From the NCBI GenBank assembly GCA_029259775.1, contig JAJDEN010000015.1:1-64000 (forward strand): a stretch of DNA of 64,000 nucleotides, in the 5' to 3' direction. Numbering within the stretch: the stretch's first letter is position 1; each line of letters begins with the position of its first letter. The notes under the pieces were generated by a model. It was not told the DNA's origin and searched no databases. It worked only from the letters and a program-made list of their open reading frames with translations. The translations under genes were made by a program, and so were the position numbers. Positions 1 to 8,563 of this stretch are shown here, one piece after another. The stretch is from Planctomycetota bacterium (GTDB lineage Bacteria; Planctomycetota; PLA2; JAEUHO01).

Positions 1-94
1 CTCCGTTTCCGCCAGCGGGAACAGCTCAGCGGGAACAGCATTCTGGAGCGCTGGGGCGACAGCGGCGCAGACGTGAATGAATGGACGGATGGAA

Positions 95-171
95 TGGTGG
101 GCGCAACAGGACTTGAACCTGTGACCTCCTGCGTGTGAAGCAGGCACTCTAGCCAGCTGAGCTATGCGCCC
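95..171 (-). tRNA. tRNA-Val (anticodon CAC)
   Basis: Read on the minus strand the sequence folds as a standard cloverleaf. The acceptor stem GGGCGCA pairs with TGCGCCC, discriminator A follows, and CCA is encoded in the chromosome (95-97). The anticodon stem CCTGC/GCAGG encloses the loop TTCACAC, giving anticodon CAC, which reads the Val codon GTG. The T-arm contains GGTTCAAGTCC. A second, broken copy of its 5' half lies about 246 bp upstream of it (381-417). Confidence 0.95.
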
Positions 172-546
172 CATCTCGTCATCCGAGGCGGGAAGGCTAG
201 CACCAGCCGGGGGACCCCTCAAGCGAAGGTGGAGGACTCCTTGGGCGGCCCCTCCGCGCTCCCGCGCGGACTGGGTGCCGCGTCGCGGCGCCAGCACCGC
301 GCTCGATGTCTCGCGCGGCCGGCGCCGTCCGCCGCGTCCCGAGAGGGCGGGTCCCTACCCCTCTCAACCTCTCACGGTGTGCGAAGCAGGCACTCTAGCC
401 ATCTGAGCCATGCGCCCCATCTCGTCAACCGAGGCGAGAAGGCGAGCGCTTCCCCCGAGCCCCCTCAAGGAAGGCCCCGGCTGTTCGCGGCCGCCGCAAG
501 TACCTTGTGGCGAGACCCTTCCGGCCTCCGAGCCCGAGAGATCCAC
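172..546. other. Non-coding leader between tRNA-Val and the phosphodiesterase gene
   Basis: 375 bp with no convincing gene. It should hold the tRNA promoter (minus strand, 172 onward) and the promoter of the gene starting at 547. It also holds the 60-bp tRNA-derived direct repeat copy (383-442). Open frames cross this stretch, but they run through the repeat and lack ribosome-binding sites. I see no clear sigma-70 hexamers. Confidence 0.6.
381..417 (-). pseudogene. Broken duplicate of the tRNA-Val 5' half
   Basis: Bases 383-442 repeat 137-196 at an offset of exactly 246 with only a few mismatches. The copy covers the tRNA 5' half (GGGCGCA acceptor strand, D-arm, 5' anticodon stem) plus 25 bp of the flank upstream of the tRNA. 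The match stops inside the anticodon loop: the 3' anticodon stem, T-arm and acceptor 3' strand are absent, so no cloverleaf forms. The loop would read CGC rather than CAC. I read it as a recombination or excision scar, not a working tRNA. Confidence 0.75.
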
Positions 547-2685
547 GTGCGTCGCCTTCCCCTGTTCCTGGCCGTGTTGCTCCCGCTCGCCGTGCTCAAC
601 CTCTGCATGTTCCGTGAGGCGCTCCAGGGGAGCCTGCCGGCGCGCGAACCCGCCGCCGCGAAGGATCTCGATCGCATCCCGCGCATGGTCGTGTTGGTGT
701 TCGACGGCGTCGACTTCCGGCTCGCGCAGGAGTACATCGCGGCGGGCAAGATGCCGCACCTCGAGGACCTTGCGGCCACGGGTGCGTTTCACTCCCTGCG
801 CTCCGAGGTGCCGCCGGAGTCGCCCGTCGCACTCGCGAGCATGCTCACGGGCGTCAACCCGGGTCGGCATCAGATCTACGACTTCGTGTTCCGCGGGCCG
901 CGCAACCGTCCGGCCAACGGCATGGTCGCCGTCGAGCGCGCCCGCCTGATCGGACGCGTGCCCGTGCGGGCGCCGCGCGTCACCTCACGGCTCTCGTTCC
1001 CGACCTTCACCGACCGCGTATGGGAGGCGGGCTACTCCGTGCTGTCGTTGCGGCAGCCGTTGCTGTTCCCGGTGCAGGATCGCCCGGGCGCCCGCATGAC
1101 GTCCGGCCTCGGCACCCCCGACATTGCCGGCTCGGCGGGCTTCTACACGATCTACTCGAATCGTCTGCGCTTCGAACCCGGCTACACGATCTTCGGCGGC
1201 ATGCGCATCCCGCTCGAGGGTGCCGCGGGGGCCCCCGCGTACGAGACGTGGCTCCCGGGACCGCAGGATCCCTCCCTGGGGCCCGCGCCGAACGGCGGCA
1301 ACCAGCGCGCGCACATCCCCATGCGGTTCGAGCGCGCGACCGAGAACGGCAAGCTCGGCGTGCGCGTCACCCTGAGCGGACATACCCAGTTCGTCGGTGC
1401 GGGAGAGCGCAGCGACTTCTTCTCGGTCACCTTCCTCCTGAACACGATCCCGCGCCGTGCCGTCCCCGGCGTGGTGCGCATGGAAGTACGCGGGCTGAAC
1501 CCGCTGGAGGTCCTGGTCGACCCCGTCCAGATCGATCCGCGCGATGCGTACTTCCCCATCTCGACGCCCGCGTCGATGGGGGCGGCGTTGTGGCTTCTGG
1601 ACGGCCCCTTCGAGACGGTGGGCTGGCAGGAACAGACCTTTGCGCTCAACGATCGGTTCCAGGACGACAAGGGGTTCCTGCGCGACCTGCTGCAGGACAT
1701 GGACCGCGGCGTGGTCACGCTCATGCGTGAGATGCGCCGTGTGCGCGAGGGGCACACCAAGTCGCCGCGGCTCGTGTTCTACACGTTCACCGCCACGGAC
1801 CGCGCCTGCCACGGCTTCTGGCGCTACCGCGACAAGGGTCACCCCGAGCACGATCCGAACGCGCAGCTCGCCGGCACGGACCCGATCGGCACCGTGTTCG
1901 AGCGCATGGACGAGATCGTCGGCCGCGTGCGCACGACGCTGGATGACGACGACACGTTGATGATCGTCAGCGACCACGGCTTCATGACGTGGCGCTGGGA
2001 AGTGCACGTCAATCAGTGGCTGGTCGACAACGGCTACCTCACGCTGACCCAGGACGCCGAGCGCAAGAGTCTCGGGCCCTTCTTTACGTTTGCGGAAGGC
2101 CAGGACGCCGTCGACTGGACCAAGACGCGCGCCTTCGCTCTCGGGCTGGGGCAGATCTACATCAACCTCGAAGGCCGCGACGAGACCGGCATCGTGAAGG
2201 CGTCCGAGAAGCGCGCGCTGATGCTTGAGATCCAGCAGAAGCTCGAGGCGCTCACGAACCCCTACCTCACCGAGGTCGACAAGGACGGCATCGGCCCCAA
2301 GGCCGTGCATGAGGTCCTGATCCTCGAGGACGTCTACACGTTCGGCCCCGGCGGGCCGGCACCGCACGTCCCCGATCTGCAGATCGGGTTCGAGGAGGGC
2401 TACCGGATCTCCTGGCAGACCGCGCTGCTCGGCGGCATGGGCAGCAAGGGCCACGTCTTCGCGAAGAACCGCGTGCCGTGGTCGGGGGATCACTGCAGCA
2501 CGTCCTGCTCCCTCGTCCCCGGCATCCTCTTCGTGAACAAGAAGGTGCCGGCCGCGCCCGAGGGACAGCCCTACACCGTGCGCGACGTGGCGGCGACCGT
2601 GATGCGGCACTTCGGCATCGATCTCGCGCCGCTGCACGGCGAGTCACGGCCGATTCCGATCGAGGGTGCTAGACGTGAGCGGTAG
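547..2685 (+). CDS. Membrane-anchored type I phosphodiesterase / nucleotide pyrophosphatase family protein
   Basis: About 712 aa. The start is set at GTG 547 because the frame upstream runs through the tRNA-derived repeat, while from 547 it begins directly with a hydrophobic anchor (RRLPLFLAVLLPLAVLNLC), with GAGA just upstream. The mature part has the alkaline-phosphatase-superfamily layout: a first metal site VLVFDGVD, a nucleophile region PPESPVALASMLTG, and later metal ligands TDRACHGFW and IVSDHGF. Members hydrolyse phosphodiesters, nucleotides or phospholipid head groups using two metals; the substrate here is not predictable. It lies 9 bp upstream of a second superfamily member, suggesting co-transcription and related extracytoplasmic roles. 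Confidence 0.8.
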   Translation: MRRLPLFLAVLLPLAVLNLCMFREALQGSLPAREPAAAKDLDRIPRMVVLVFDGVDFRLAQEYIAAGKMPHLEDLAATGAFHSLRSEVPPESPVALASMLTGVNPGRHQIYDFVFRGPRNRPANGMVAVERARLIGRVPVRAPRVTSRLSFPTFTDRVWEAGYSVLSLRQPLLFPVQDRPGARMTSGLGTPDIAGSAGFYTIYSNRLRFEPGYTIFGGMRIPLEGAAGAPAYETWLPGPQDPSLGPAPNGGNQRAHIPMRFERATENGKLGVRVTLSGHTQFVGAGERSDFFSVTFLLNTIPRRAVPGVVRMEVRGLNPLEVLVDPVQIDPRDAYFPISTPASMGAALWLLDGPFETVGWQEQTFALNDRFQDDKGFLRDLLQDMDRGVVTLMREMRRVREGHTKSPRLVFYTFTATDRACHGFWRYRDKGHPEHDPNAQLAGTDPIGTVFERMDEIVGRVRTTLDDDDTLMIVSDHGFMTWRWEVHVNQWLVDNGYLTLTQDAERKSLGPFFTFAEGQDAVDWTKTRAFALGLGQIYINLEGRDETGIVKASEKRALMLEIQQKLEALTNPYLTEVDKDGIGPKAVHEVLILEDVYTFGPGGPAPHVPDLQIGFEEGYRISWQTALLGGMGSKGHVFAKNRVPWSGDHCSTSCSLVPGILFVNKKVPAAPEGQPYTVRDVAATVMRHFGIDLAPLHGESRPIPIEGARRER

Positions 2686-2694
2686 GCTTTGACC

Positions 2695-4296
2695 ATGCGC
2701 TTGCTCGGCCTCTTGCTTGTCTTCGCCGTCACCGCGGCGGTCTTCGTCGCCTGCGGCGACGACGATCCTTCCGAGGATCCGGCGAAGCAGCCCGAGGCGG
2801 GAGCGCGTGCGACCTACGACGCCGACGGGCGCTGGATTGCCGCCACGAAGCCGGCCGCAAAGGTGCGACCGAACCTGATCGTGCTGATCGTCGACACGCT
2901 GCGCCATGACTGCCTCGCGGGCCCGGACGGCCTGATGCCGGAACTCGCCGCCTTGGCGCAGGACGGCGTGACGTTTCAGAACGCCTCGGCGCCATCGCCT
3001 TGGACCGTGCCCTCCATCGCGAGCTTGTTGACCGGCCTCCTTCCGAGCGCGCACGGCTGCGACGCGCCGCTGCAGCGACCCCGGCTCGTTCCTGCCATCA
3101 CGACGTTCGCCGAGGTCTTGCGTGAGAGCTACGGCTACCGCACGGCGGCCTACACGTCCGGTCCTTGGCTCGCCGACACGACCGGTGTGCTGCAGGGCTT
3201 TGACAGCGGGGCCAACAGCTATGCGCTGCAGGGCACGGAGAAGATCCTCGGCAGCTTCGCGAGACGGCACGCGCGCGAGAAGGCCGAAAAGACCGAGAAG
3301 CCCTTCTTCCTGGTCGTGCACACGTACGAGGCGCACGATCCCTACGGCAAGGACAGCCACGTCTGGCCTGCGCGTCCCTTGCAGCCGGGCCGGCAATCGA
3401 AGCTCGACGTCGCCTCCGTCACGGAGGACTGGCAGTTCGCACGGCACTTCCTGCGGGACGGCGGCGAGCGCGTCGATCTCCTGCAGGCCTACGGTCCCAG
3501 TATCGTCCAGCGCGTCCTGCGCTACGTGCACGGGGGGTACCGCGATCAGCCGCGGCCCGAGCTCGCCGAGGAGTTGCGCGCCGACTACGAGGGCGGCGTG
3601 CGCTGGGTCGACGGCTTGATCAAGAGTACCGTCGACCAGCTCCGCGCCTGGGGCATGCTCGAGAACACCGTGCTCGTCATCACGTCCGATCATGGTGAAG
3701 CCTTCGGCGAGCACCACATCCTCGCTCATGGCCGTCAGCTCTACGACGAGCTCGTGCGCGTGCCGCTCGTCATCCTGGGGCCCGGCCCGTTCCGCGGCGG
3801 ACGCGAGGTCGCGGGCAGCGTCGGGCTCATCGATGTGTTGCCGACCTTCCTCGACGTGGCGGGCTGCGCCCCGATCCAGGGCGTGCACGGCACGAGCATG
3901 CTTCCGCTGCTTGCCGGCGCGAGCGACGGCCGCCCTGTGTTCAGCGAGGAGATCCTCAACCGGGACAACACCGGCGAAGACGTCAAGGTCCTGCTGACCG
4001 GCGTGCGCTCGGACCGCTGGAAGTACATCATCACCTTCGACCAGCTCAAGGGCACCGTCCTCGAAGAGGCCTACGACCTCGTCAAGGACCCTGGCGAGAC
4101 GAGGGACCTCTGCCGCGGCACCGGCCGCCTCGACGGGCTCACGTTCGACGCTGCCTTCTGCCAGGCCGTGGAGATGGCGCGCGATCGCATCTGGGGGGCC
4201 GCCGACAGCAGCAACCGGCTGTATGCGAGTCCCTACAGCGGAGGCCGGGCGCAGGTCACCTCGAAGCGTCCGAAGGCTTGCGCACCGGGGGGCTAG
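2695..4296 (+). CDS. Sulfatase-like lipoprotein (alkaline phosphatase superfamily, Thr at the formylglycine position)
   Basis: 533 aa. ATG 2695 is preferred over the TTG two codons upstream. It opens a lipoprotein signal ending in AVFVAC. The fold is recognisable from PNLIVLIVDTLRHD (first metal site), SPWTVPSIASLLTG (nucleophile strand), VITSDHGEAFGEH (metal site) and the late segment FSEEILNRD. Classical sulfatases carry C/S-x-P-x-R, with Cys or Ser turned into formylglycine; here the position is Thr and the Arg is missing. That resembles Thr-nucleophile phosphotransferases and phosphodiesterases, so true sulfatase activity is doubtful. The stop codon TAG is part of the CTAG that bounds the hairpin element 4293-4461. 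Confidence 0.75.
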   Translation: MRLLGLLLVFAVTAAVFVACGDDDPSEDPAKQPEAGARATYDADGRWIAATKPAAKVRPNLIVLIVDTLRHDCLAGPDGLMPELAALAQDGVTFQNASAPSPWTVPSIASLLTGLLPSAHGCDAPLQRPRLVPAITTFAEVLRESYGYRTAAYTSGPWLADTTGVLQGFDSGANSYALQGTEKILGSFARRHAREKAEKTEKPFFLVVHTYEAHDPYGKDSHVWPARPLQPGRQSKLDVASVTEDWQFARHFLRDGGERVDLLQAYGPSIVQRVLRYVHGGYRDQPRPELAEELRADYEGGVRWVDGLIKSTVDQLRAWGMLENTVLVITSDHGEAFGEHHILAHGRQLYDELVRVPLVILGPGPFRGGREVAGSVGLIDVLPTFLDVAGCAPIQGVHGTSMLPLLAGASDGRPVFSEEILNRDNTGEDVKVLLTGVRSDRWKYIITFDQLKGTVLEEAYDLVKDPGETRDLCRGTGRLDGLTFDAAFCQAVEMARDRIWGAADSSNRLYASPYSGGRAQVTSKRPKACAPGG

Positions 4297-4461
4297 TCCT
4301 GCTGCTGCTGCGCCGCGCGATCCACTCGCTGCGCTGGGCCCGAACTCGGGCTGTGGTCCTCAACGTGCAGGAAGCACGCCTCCGACCCCAGTCCTCCTCC
4401 TGGCTCCAGCTCGCTTCGGTCTCGCGCGGCTCGCGACGCAGCACGCTCAGGCAGAGCCTAG
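4293..4461. repeat. Long-hairpin intergenic element between convergent genes (older copy)
   Basis: 169 bp bounded by CTAG at both ends. The left CTAG holds the stop of the + strand sulfatase-like gene and the right one the stop of the - strand dnaJ. The element shares an internal core with 30226-30405: CTGCTGCGCC, then CCTCAACG, a central hairpin and TCGCTTCGGTCTCG. The central hairpin is GTGC-AGGAA-GCAC (4365-4377). In the other copy it is GGGC-AGGAA-GCCC, a compensatory change. Arms are imperfectly complementary (for example GCTGCG and CCGCGCGA with their inverse on the other side). It probably works as a bidirectional terminator and may be a decayed miniature transposable element. Confidence 0.65.
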
Positions 4462-5378
4462 TCCTGCTGCGCCTCCGCGGGCGCGGCGTCCGCGGGCTCG
4501 GCTTCGGACGAGAGGTCGCGCAACTGCTCGTAGAGCGCGCGCTCTTCGTCCGTCGGTTCCTTGGGCACGCGGATCATGATGCGCGCGAAGAGGTCGCCGC
4601 CCGCGATGCCGAGCCCACGCAAGCGCAGCCGCGCACCGGATGACGTCCCGGGGGGCACGGTGACGGTCGCCTCGCCATCGAGGGTGGGCACGGTGGCCTT
4701 GCCGCCGAGTACCGCCGTCGCCGGCGACACGTCCAAATCCGCCGTCAGGTTCTTGCCCTTGCGGGTGAAGCGGTGGTCCGAGGCGACGCCCAGGCGCAGG
4801 ATGAGGTCGCCCGCAGGACCGCCGCCGGCTCCGGCCTGGCCCAGTCCGCGCAGCCTCATCGGCGCGCCGTCATCGACACCGGCGGGGACGTTGATCGAGA
4901 TGCTCTTGACTTCGCCCTGCAGGCTCCCGGCGGTCGGAAGTCTCAGACGGACGTCGACCTTGCCGCCCTTGGCGGCGGTCGCGAAGTCGATCTTGAGCTC
5001 GGCCTCGACGTCGTGGCCGCGTTGCTGCACCCGGCGCGCATGGAAGGGCACCCCGTGGCCACCGAAGAGGTCGCCGTGCCGTCCGAGGATGTCCTCGATG
5101 TTGAAGGAGAAGCCGCCGAACAGGTCCTCGAGGCCATCGAAGCCGCCGCCCATGCCACCCTTCAGGCGCATGTCGTAGGCCTGGCGCTTCTTGGCGTCCG
5201 TGAGCACCTCGAAGGCCTGCGTCAGCTCCTTGAAACGCTCCTCGGCGGCCGCATCGCCGGGGTTCTTGTCGGGGTGGAACTTGATCGCGAGCTTCTTGTA
5301 GGCAGTCCGGATCTGCTCTTCGCTCGCGTCCTCGGCCACGCCGAGCAGGTCGTAGAGATTGTTGTCACTCACGGGCAA
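4458..5378 (-). CDS. Class B DnaJ / CbpA-like co-chaperone
   Basis: 306 aa. An N-terminal J domain (about residues 6-70) carries the HPD motif at 35-37 that stimulates DnaK ATPase. A Gly/Phe-rich linker (about 74-112) follows, then two DnaJ C-terminal beta domains (about 118-285) that bind client peptides. The Cys-rich zinc finger of class A DnaJ is absent, so this is a CbpA/DnaJ2-type protein acting in the cytoplasm. The start is TTG 5378 (GTG at 5372 is an alternative; neither has a clear Shine-Dalgarno). The gene is divergent from copA, with 62 bp between them that must hold both promoters. Confidence 0.9.
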   Translation of the reverse strand: MPVSDNNLYDLLGVAEDASEEQIRTAYKKLAIKFHPDKNPGDAAAEERFKELTQAFEVLTDAKKRQAYDMRLKGGMGGGFDGLEDLFGGFSFNIEDILGRHGDLFGGHGVPFHARRVQQRGHDVEAELKIDFATAAKGGKVDVRLRLPTAGSLQGEVKSISINVPAGVDDGAPMRLRGLGQAGAGGGPAGDLILRLGVASDHRFTRKGKNLTADLDVSPATAVLGGKATVPTLDGEATVTVPPGTSSGARLRLRGLGIAGGDLFARIMIRVPKEPTDEERALYEQLRDLSSEAEPADAAPAEAQQD

Positions 5379-5440
5379 GACGGTAACGCCACATCCGGGC
5401 GACGCCGAGATCCCGGCGGTGGGCTACCCTTTTGGGTCCG

Positions 5441-7801
5441 ATGTCCACCTCCTCGACAGCCCCGACCGTCCGCGAGCTGCCCGTGACGGGCATGCACTGC
5501 GCGAGCTGCGCCGACAGCATCGAGCGGATCTTGAAGAACACGAGCCGCGTGGAGGCGGCCGACGTCAACTTCGGGACCCGCCGCCTGCGCGTCACGAGCG
5601 CCCTGGGCCTGGATGAGCTCGCCTCGGCGCTCGACAAGGGGGGCTTCGACCTGGGCACCCGCATCACCGTGCTCCATGGGCTCGGGCCGGACGCCGTCGC
5701 GTCGCTGGAGGCCGAAGAAGGCGTCCGCCAGGTCGACGTGGACGACGGGGCCCTGCGGGTCACCCACATCGATCACGCGGACGTGCTGGACCGCCTGCGA
5801 GTTCACCTCGAAGCCGGCGGGCGTGCCGAGACGGAGGACGACCCCGAGGCCGCACGTCTCGCTGCCGATGCACGCGACTGGCGCCTGCGCGTGCTGCTGG
5901 CGCTGCCGTGCGCGCTCTACCTGATGCTCGCGAGCATGACGGACGCGCTGCCGCGCGGCGCCCGCGATCCTCTCGTGCTGCTCTTCGTGGCGTTGCCGGT
6001 GCAGTTCGTCGTGGGCTGGCCGTTCCTCACAGGCGCCGTCGCAGCGCTCCGGCGCCTGCGAGCGGACATGAACCTGCTCGTCGCGCTCGGTACGCTGACG
6101 GCGTTCGGCTTCAGTGCGTGGCTCACGCTCACCGGACGCGCTGCGGCGGGCGAGCCGGTGTACTTCGAGACCAGTGCGATGATCGTGCTGCTCGTGGCCC
6201 TCGGACGCTGGCTCGAGGCCCGCGCCCGGCGCGCGACGGGCAATGCCGTCGCGAAACTCGCGCGCCTGGAGCCCGAGACGGCCTGGTTGCTTCCTGCCGG
6301 TGGGGGCGAGGCCCAGCGCGTGCCGCTGCGGCAGGTGCTCGTGGCCGACCGCGTGCTCGTGAAGCCGGGCGGAGCGGTGCCTGCAGACGGCCGCGTACTC
6401 GAGGGGAGCTCGGCCATCGACGAGTCGATGCTGACCGGAGAGAGCATCCCGGTGGCGAAGTCGGCGGGCGACCGCGTCACGGGCGGCACGACGAACGGCG
6501 CCGGCGCGCTCGAGATCGAGGTCACCGCCGTCGGCCCCGAGACGACGCTGCGCCGCATCGCGGACTGGGTCGCGCGCGCCCAAGGGGGCAAGGCGCCCAT
6601 CTCGCGGCTGGCGGACCGCGTCGCGGCCGTGTTCGTGCCGGCGGTGCTGGCCATTGCCGCGCTGACGTTCGTCGGATGGCTCGTTATCGAGGGCGACGCG
6701 ACCCGGGGCTTGATGGCCGCCGTCGCGGTACTGCTCATCGCTTGCCCGTGCGCGCTCGGCCTCGCCACGCCCACGGCGATCGTCGTCGGCACGGGCCGGG
6801 CGGCGGCGCGCGGCATCCTCCTCAAGGGCGGCGAGGTGCTCGAGGCGGCGGCCTCCGTGCGGACGGTCGTGTTCGACAAGACGGGCACGCTCACCGTCGG
6901 GCGGCCCGAGGTGACGTCGCTCCACGCGCTCGACGGGGACGAGGACGGCCTCCTCGCACGCGCGGCCGCCGTGGAGCGCCGGTCGGAGCATCCGCTCGCC
7001 GGCGCGATCGTGCGCGCGGCGGCGGTGCGCGGGCTGGATCTTCAGGCGCCCGCGGCGTTTCAAGCCGAGCCGGGGCGCGGCGCGGCCGCCCGCGTCGTGG
7101 GCCGGCTCGTGCGCGTCGGCAACGAGGCCTTCCTCCACGACGCCGACATCGACGTGACGCCGCTGCTCGCGTGGCGCGATGAGGCGGACGCGGCCGGCGC
7201 GACCTCGGTGCTGGTCTCCGTGGGCGACGAGCCGGCGGGCGTGATCGCTGTGCGCGACGAACTCCGGCCTGAAGCTGCGGAGGCGGTCGCCGCCCTGCGG
7301 GCCGAGGGCTTCCGCACCGTCCTCTTGACCGGCGATCGGCGGGCCGCCGCGGAGGCCATCGCCCGCGAGGCCGGGATCGACGAGGTAGCCGCCGAGACCT
7401 CGCCGCTCGAGAAGGCGTCGTTCGTGGCCGGCATCGAGCACGTCGCCATGGTCGGGGACGGCATCAACGACGCGCCCGCGCTCGCCGAGGCCGATGTCGG
7501 CATCGCGATGGGCGGCGCGGCGGATGTCGCCACGGCCACGGCCGGCATGGCGCTCGTCCGGGGTGACTTGAGGCGCGTGCCGGAGGCGCTGGCGCTCTGC
7601 CGCCTCACCCTGCGCACCATCCGCCAGAACCTGTTCTGGGCCTTCGCCTACAACACGCTGGCCATCCCTGTGGCCGCGCTGGGCTTCTTGCATCCGATGG
7701 TCGCGGCGGGGGCCATGGCGCTCTCCAGCGTATCGGTCGTGACGAACTCGCTGCGGCTCAGATCGGTCTCGCTCCCGGGGCAGGCCGAGGGCACGCTGTA
7801 G
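5441..7801 (+). CDS. copA: Copper-translocating P1B-type ATPase
   Basis: 786 aa, usual CopA length. The N-terminal heavy-metal domain has GMHCASC (17-23). A second domain-like stretch lacks CxxC. Core motifs are TGES, the membrane metal site CPC (435-437), the phosphorylated DKTGT (D479), SEHPLAGA, TGD and GDGINDAP (672-679). The last two membrane segments contain FAYN and MALSSVSV, the YN and MxxSS signatures of Cu(I) pumps. The role is export of cytosolic Cu(I) across the inner membrane. Start ATG 5441 is chosen; the upstream TTG adds only three residues. It heads a close-packed + strand run: lpxH starts 2 bp after its stop. Confidence 0.95.
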   Translation: MSTSSTAPTVRELPVTGMHCASCADSIERILKNTSRVEAADVNFGTRRLRVTSALGLDELASALDKGGFDLGTRITVLHGLGPDAVASLEAEEGVRQVDVDDGALRVTHIDHADVLDRLRVHLEAGGRAETEDDPEAARLAADARDWRLRVLLALPCALYLMLASMTDALPRGARDPLVLLFVALPVQFVVGWPFLTGAVAALRRLRADMNLLVALGTLTAFGFSAWLTLTGRAAAGEPVYFETSAMIVLLVALGRWLEARARRATGNAVAKLARLEPETAWLLPAGGGEAQRVPLRQVLVADRVLVKPGGAVPADGRVLEGSSAIDESMLTGESIPVAKSAGDRVTGGTTNGAGALEIEVTAVGPETTLRRIADWVARAQGGKAPISRLADRVAAVFVPAVLAIAALTFVGWLVIEGDATRGLMAAVAVLLIACPCALGLATPTAIVVGTGRAAARGILLKGGEVLEAAASVRTVVFDKTGTLTVGRPEVTSLHALDGDEDGLLARAAAVERRSEHPLAGAIVRAAAVRGLDLQAPAAFQAEPGRGAAARVVGRLVRVGNEAFLHDADIDVTPLLAWRDEADAAGATSVLVSVGDEPAGVIAVRDELRPEAAEAVAALRAEGFRTVLLTGDRRAAAEAIAREAGIDEVAAETSPLEKASFVAGIEHVAMVGDGINDAPALAEADVGIAMGGAADVATATAGMALVRGDLRRVPEALALCRLTLRTIRQNLFWAFAYNTLAIPVAALGFLHPMVAAGAMALSSVSVVTNSLRLRSVSLPGQAEGTL

Positions 7802-7803
7802 GC

Positions 7804-8559
7804 ATGCCGCGCAAGGTTCCCAAGATCCAGGACGTCCCCACGCCCGCGACACCGCTTCGCGTGGTGGGAGACATCCACCTCTGCGACGAGGAGCCGCTCG
7901 TCGTCGACGGGTTCCTCGTGTGGCTCGCAGCGCAGGAAGGCACGGGCGGCACGGTCGTCTTGTTGGGCGACGTGTTCGAGATGTGGGTGGCGCGCGAGAT
8001 GCAGCACGATCCCCTCCCCAAGCGCGTGCTGGCCGCGATCCAGCGCGTCGCCGCCGCCGGCACGGAGGTCGTGTACATGCTCGGCAACCGGGACTCGGCC
8101 TTTGACGGCGCCGACGGCGTCGACCTGACCCTGTGGCCGGACCCCGTGCGGACCCAGCTGGGGGAGCAGGCCGTCGTGTTCTCGCACGGCGACCAGCTCT
8201 GCACCGCGGACTACGGCTACCAGGCCATGCGCCGCATCTTCTACGGCCCCGCGCGCGAATGGCTGCGGCGCATGCCGGAGCGCACCAAGCGCTGGTTGGG
8301 CGAGGGCCTGCGCAACGTCTCGCAGAAGGAAACGAGCAAGAAGCCCAGGTACGCCATGGGCATCGACTACGGCGAGGCCCTGCGCTGGATGGAGGCCTAC
8401 GGGGCCGATGCGATCGTGGCAGGCCACGTCCACACCGGCGTCCACCACCGCCACGCGGGCCCGCCGGAGCGAGAGATCCTCGTACTCAAGGACTGGGAGC
8501 GCGGCGGCAGCGTCATCACGTGGGATGGGGGGCGGTTGATCCAGACCGCCGTATCCTGA
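7804..8559 (+). CDS. lpxH: UDP-2,3-diacylglucosamine diphosphatase (LpxH-type metallophosphoesterase)
   Basis: 251 aa, usual LpxH length. The calcineurin-like dimetal site is complete: GDIH (22-25), GDVFEMW (55-61), GNRD (94-97), SHGDQLCTAD (127-136) and GHVH (207-210). The SHGDxLCTxD motif and the GDxFExW variant are typical of LpxH, which hydrolyses UDP-2,3-diacylglucosamine to lipid X in lipid A synthesis at the inner membrane face. This implies an LPS-bearing outer membrane. It starts 2 bp after copA and is likely translated from the same message. Confidence 0.85.
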   Translation: MPRKVPKIQDVPTPATPLRVVGDIHLCDEEPLVVDGFLVWLAAQEGTGGTVVLLGDVFEMWVAREMQHDPLPKRVLAAIQRVAAAGTEVVYMLGNRDSAFDGADGVDLTLWPDPVRTQLGEQAVVFSHGDQLCTADYGYQAMRRIFYGPAREWLRRMPERTKRWLGEGLRNVSQKETSKKPRYAMGIDYGEALRWMEAYGADAIVAGHVHTGVHHRHAGPPEREILVLKDWERGGSVITWDGGRLIQTAVS

Positions 8560-8563
8560 GCCT

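Noticed and set aside
985-2637. 550-codon open frame antisense to the phosphodiesterase gene
   Set aside because: It is the mirror of a real GC-rich coding frame, has low-complexity His/Arg/Val composition and no family motifs or ribosome-binding site.
5369-7852. 827-codon open frame antisense to copA
   Set aside because: copA is complete with all P-type ATPase motifs; the antisense product is Arg/His/Gly-rich noise caused by high third-position GC.
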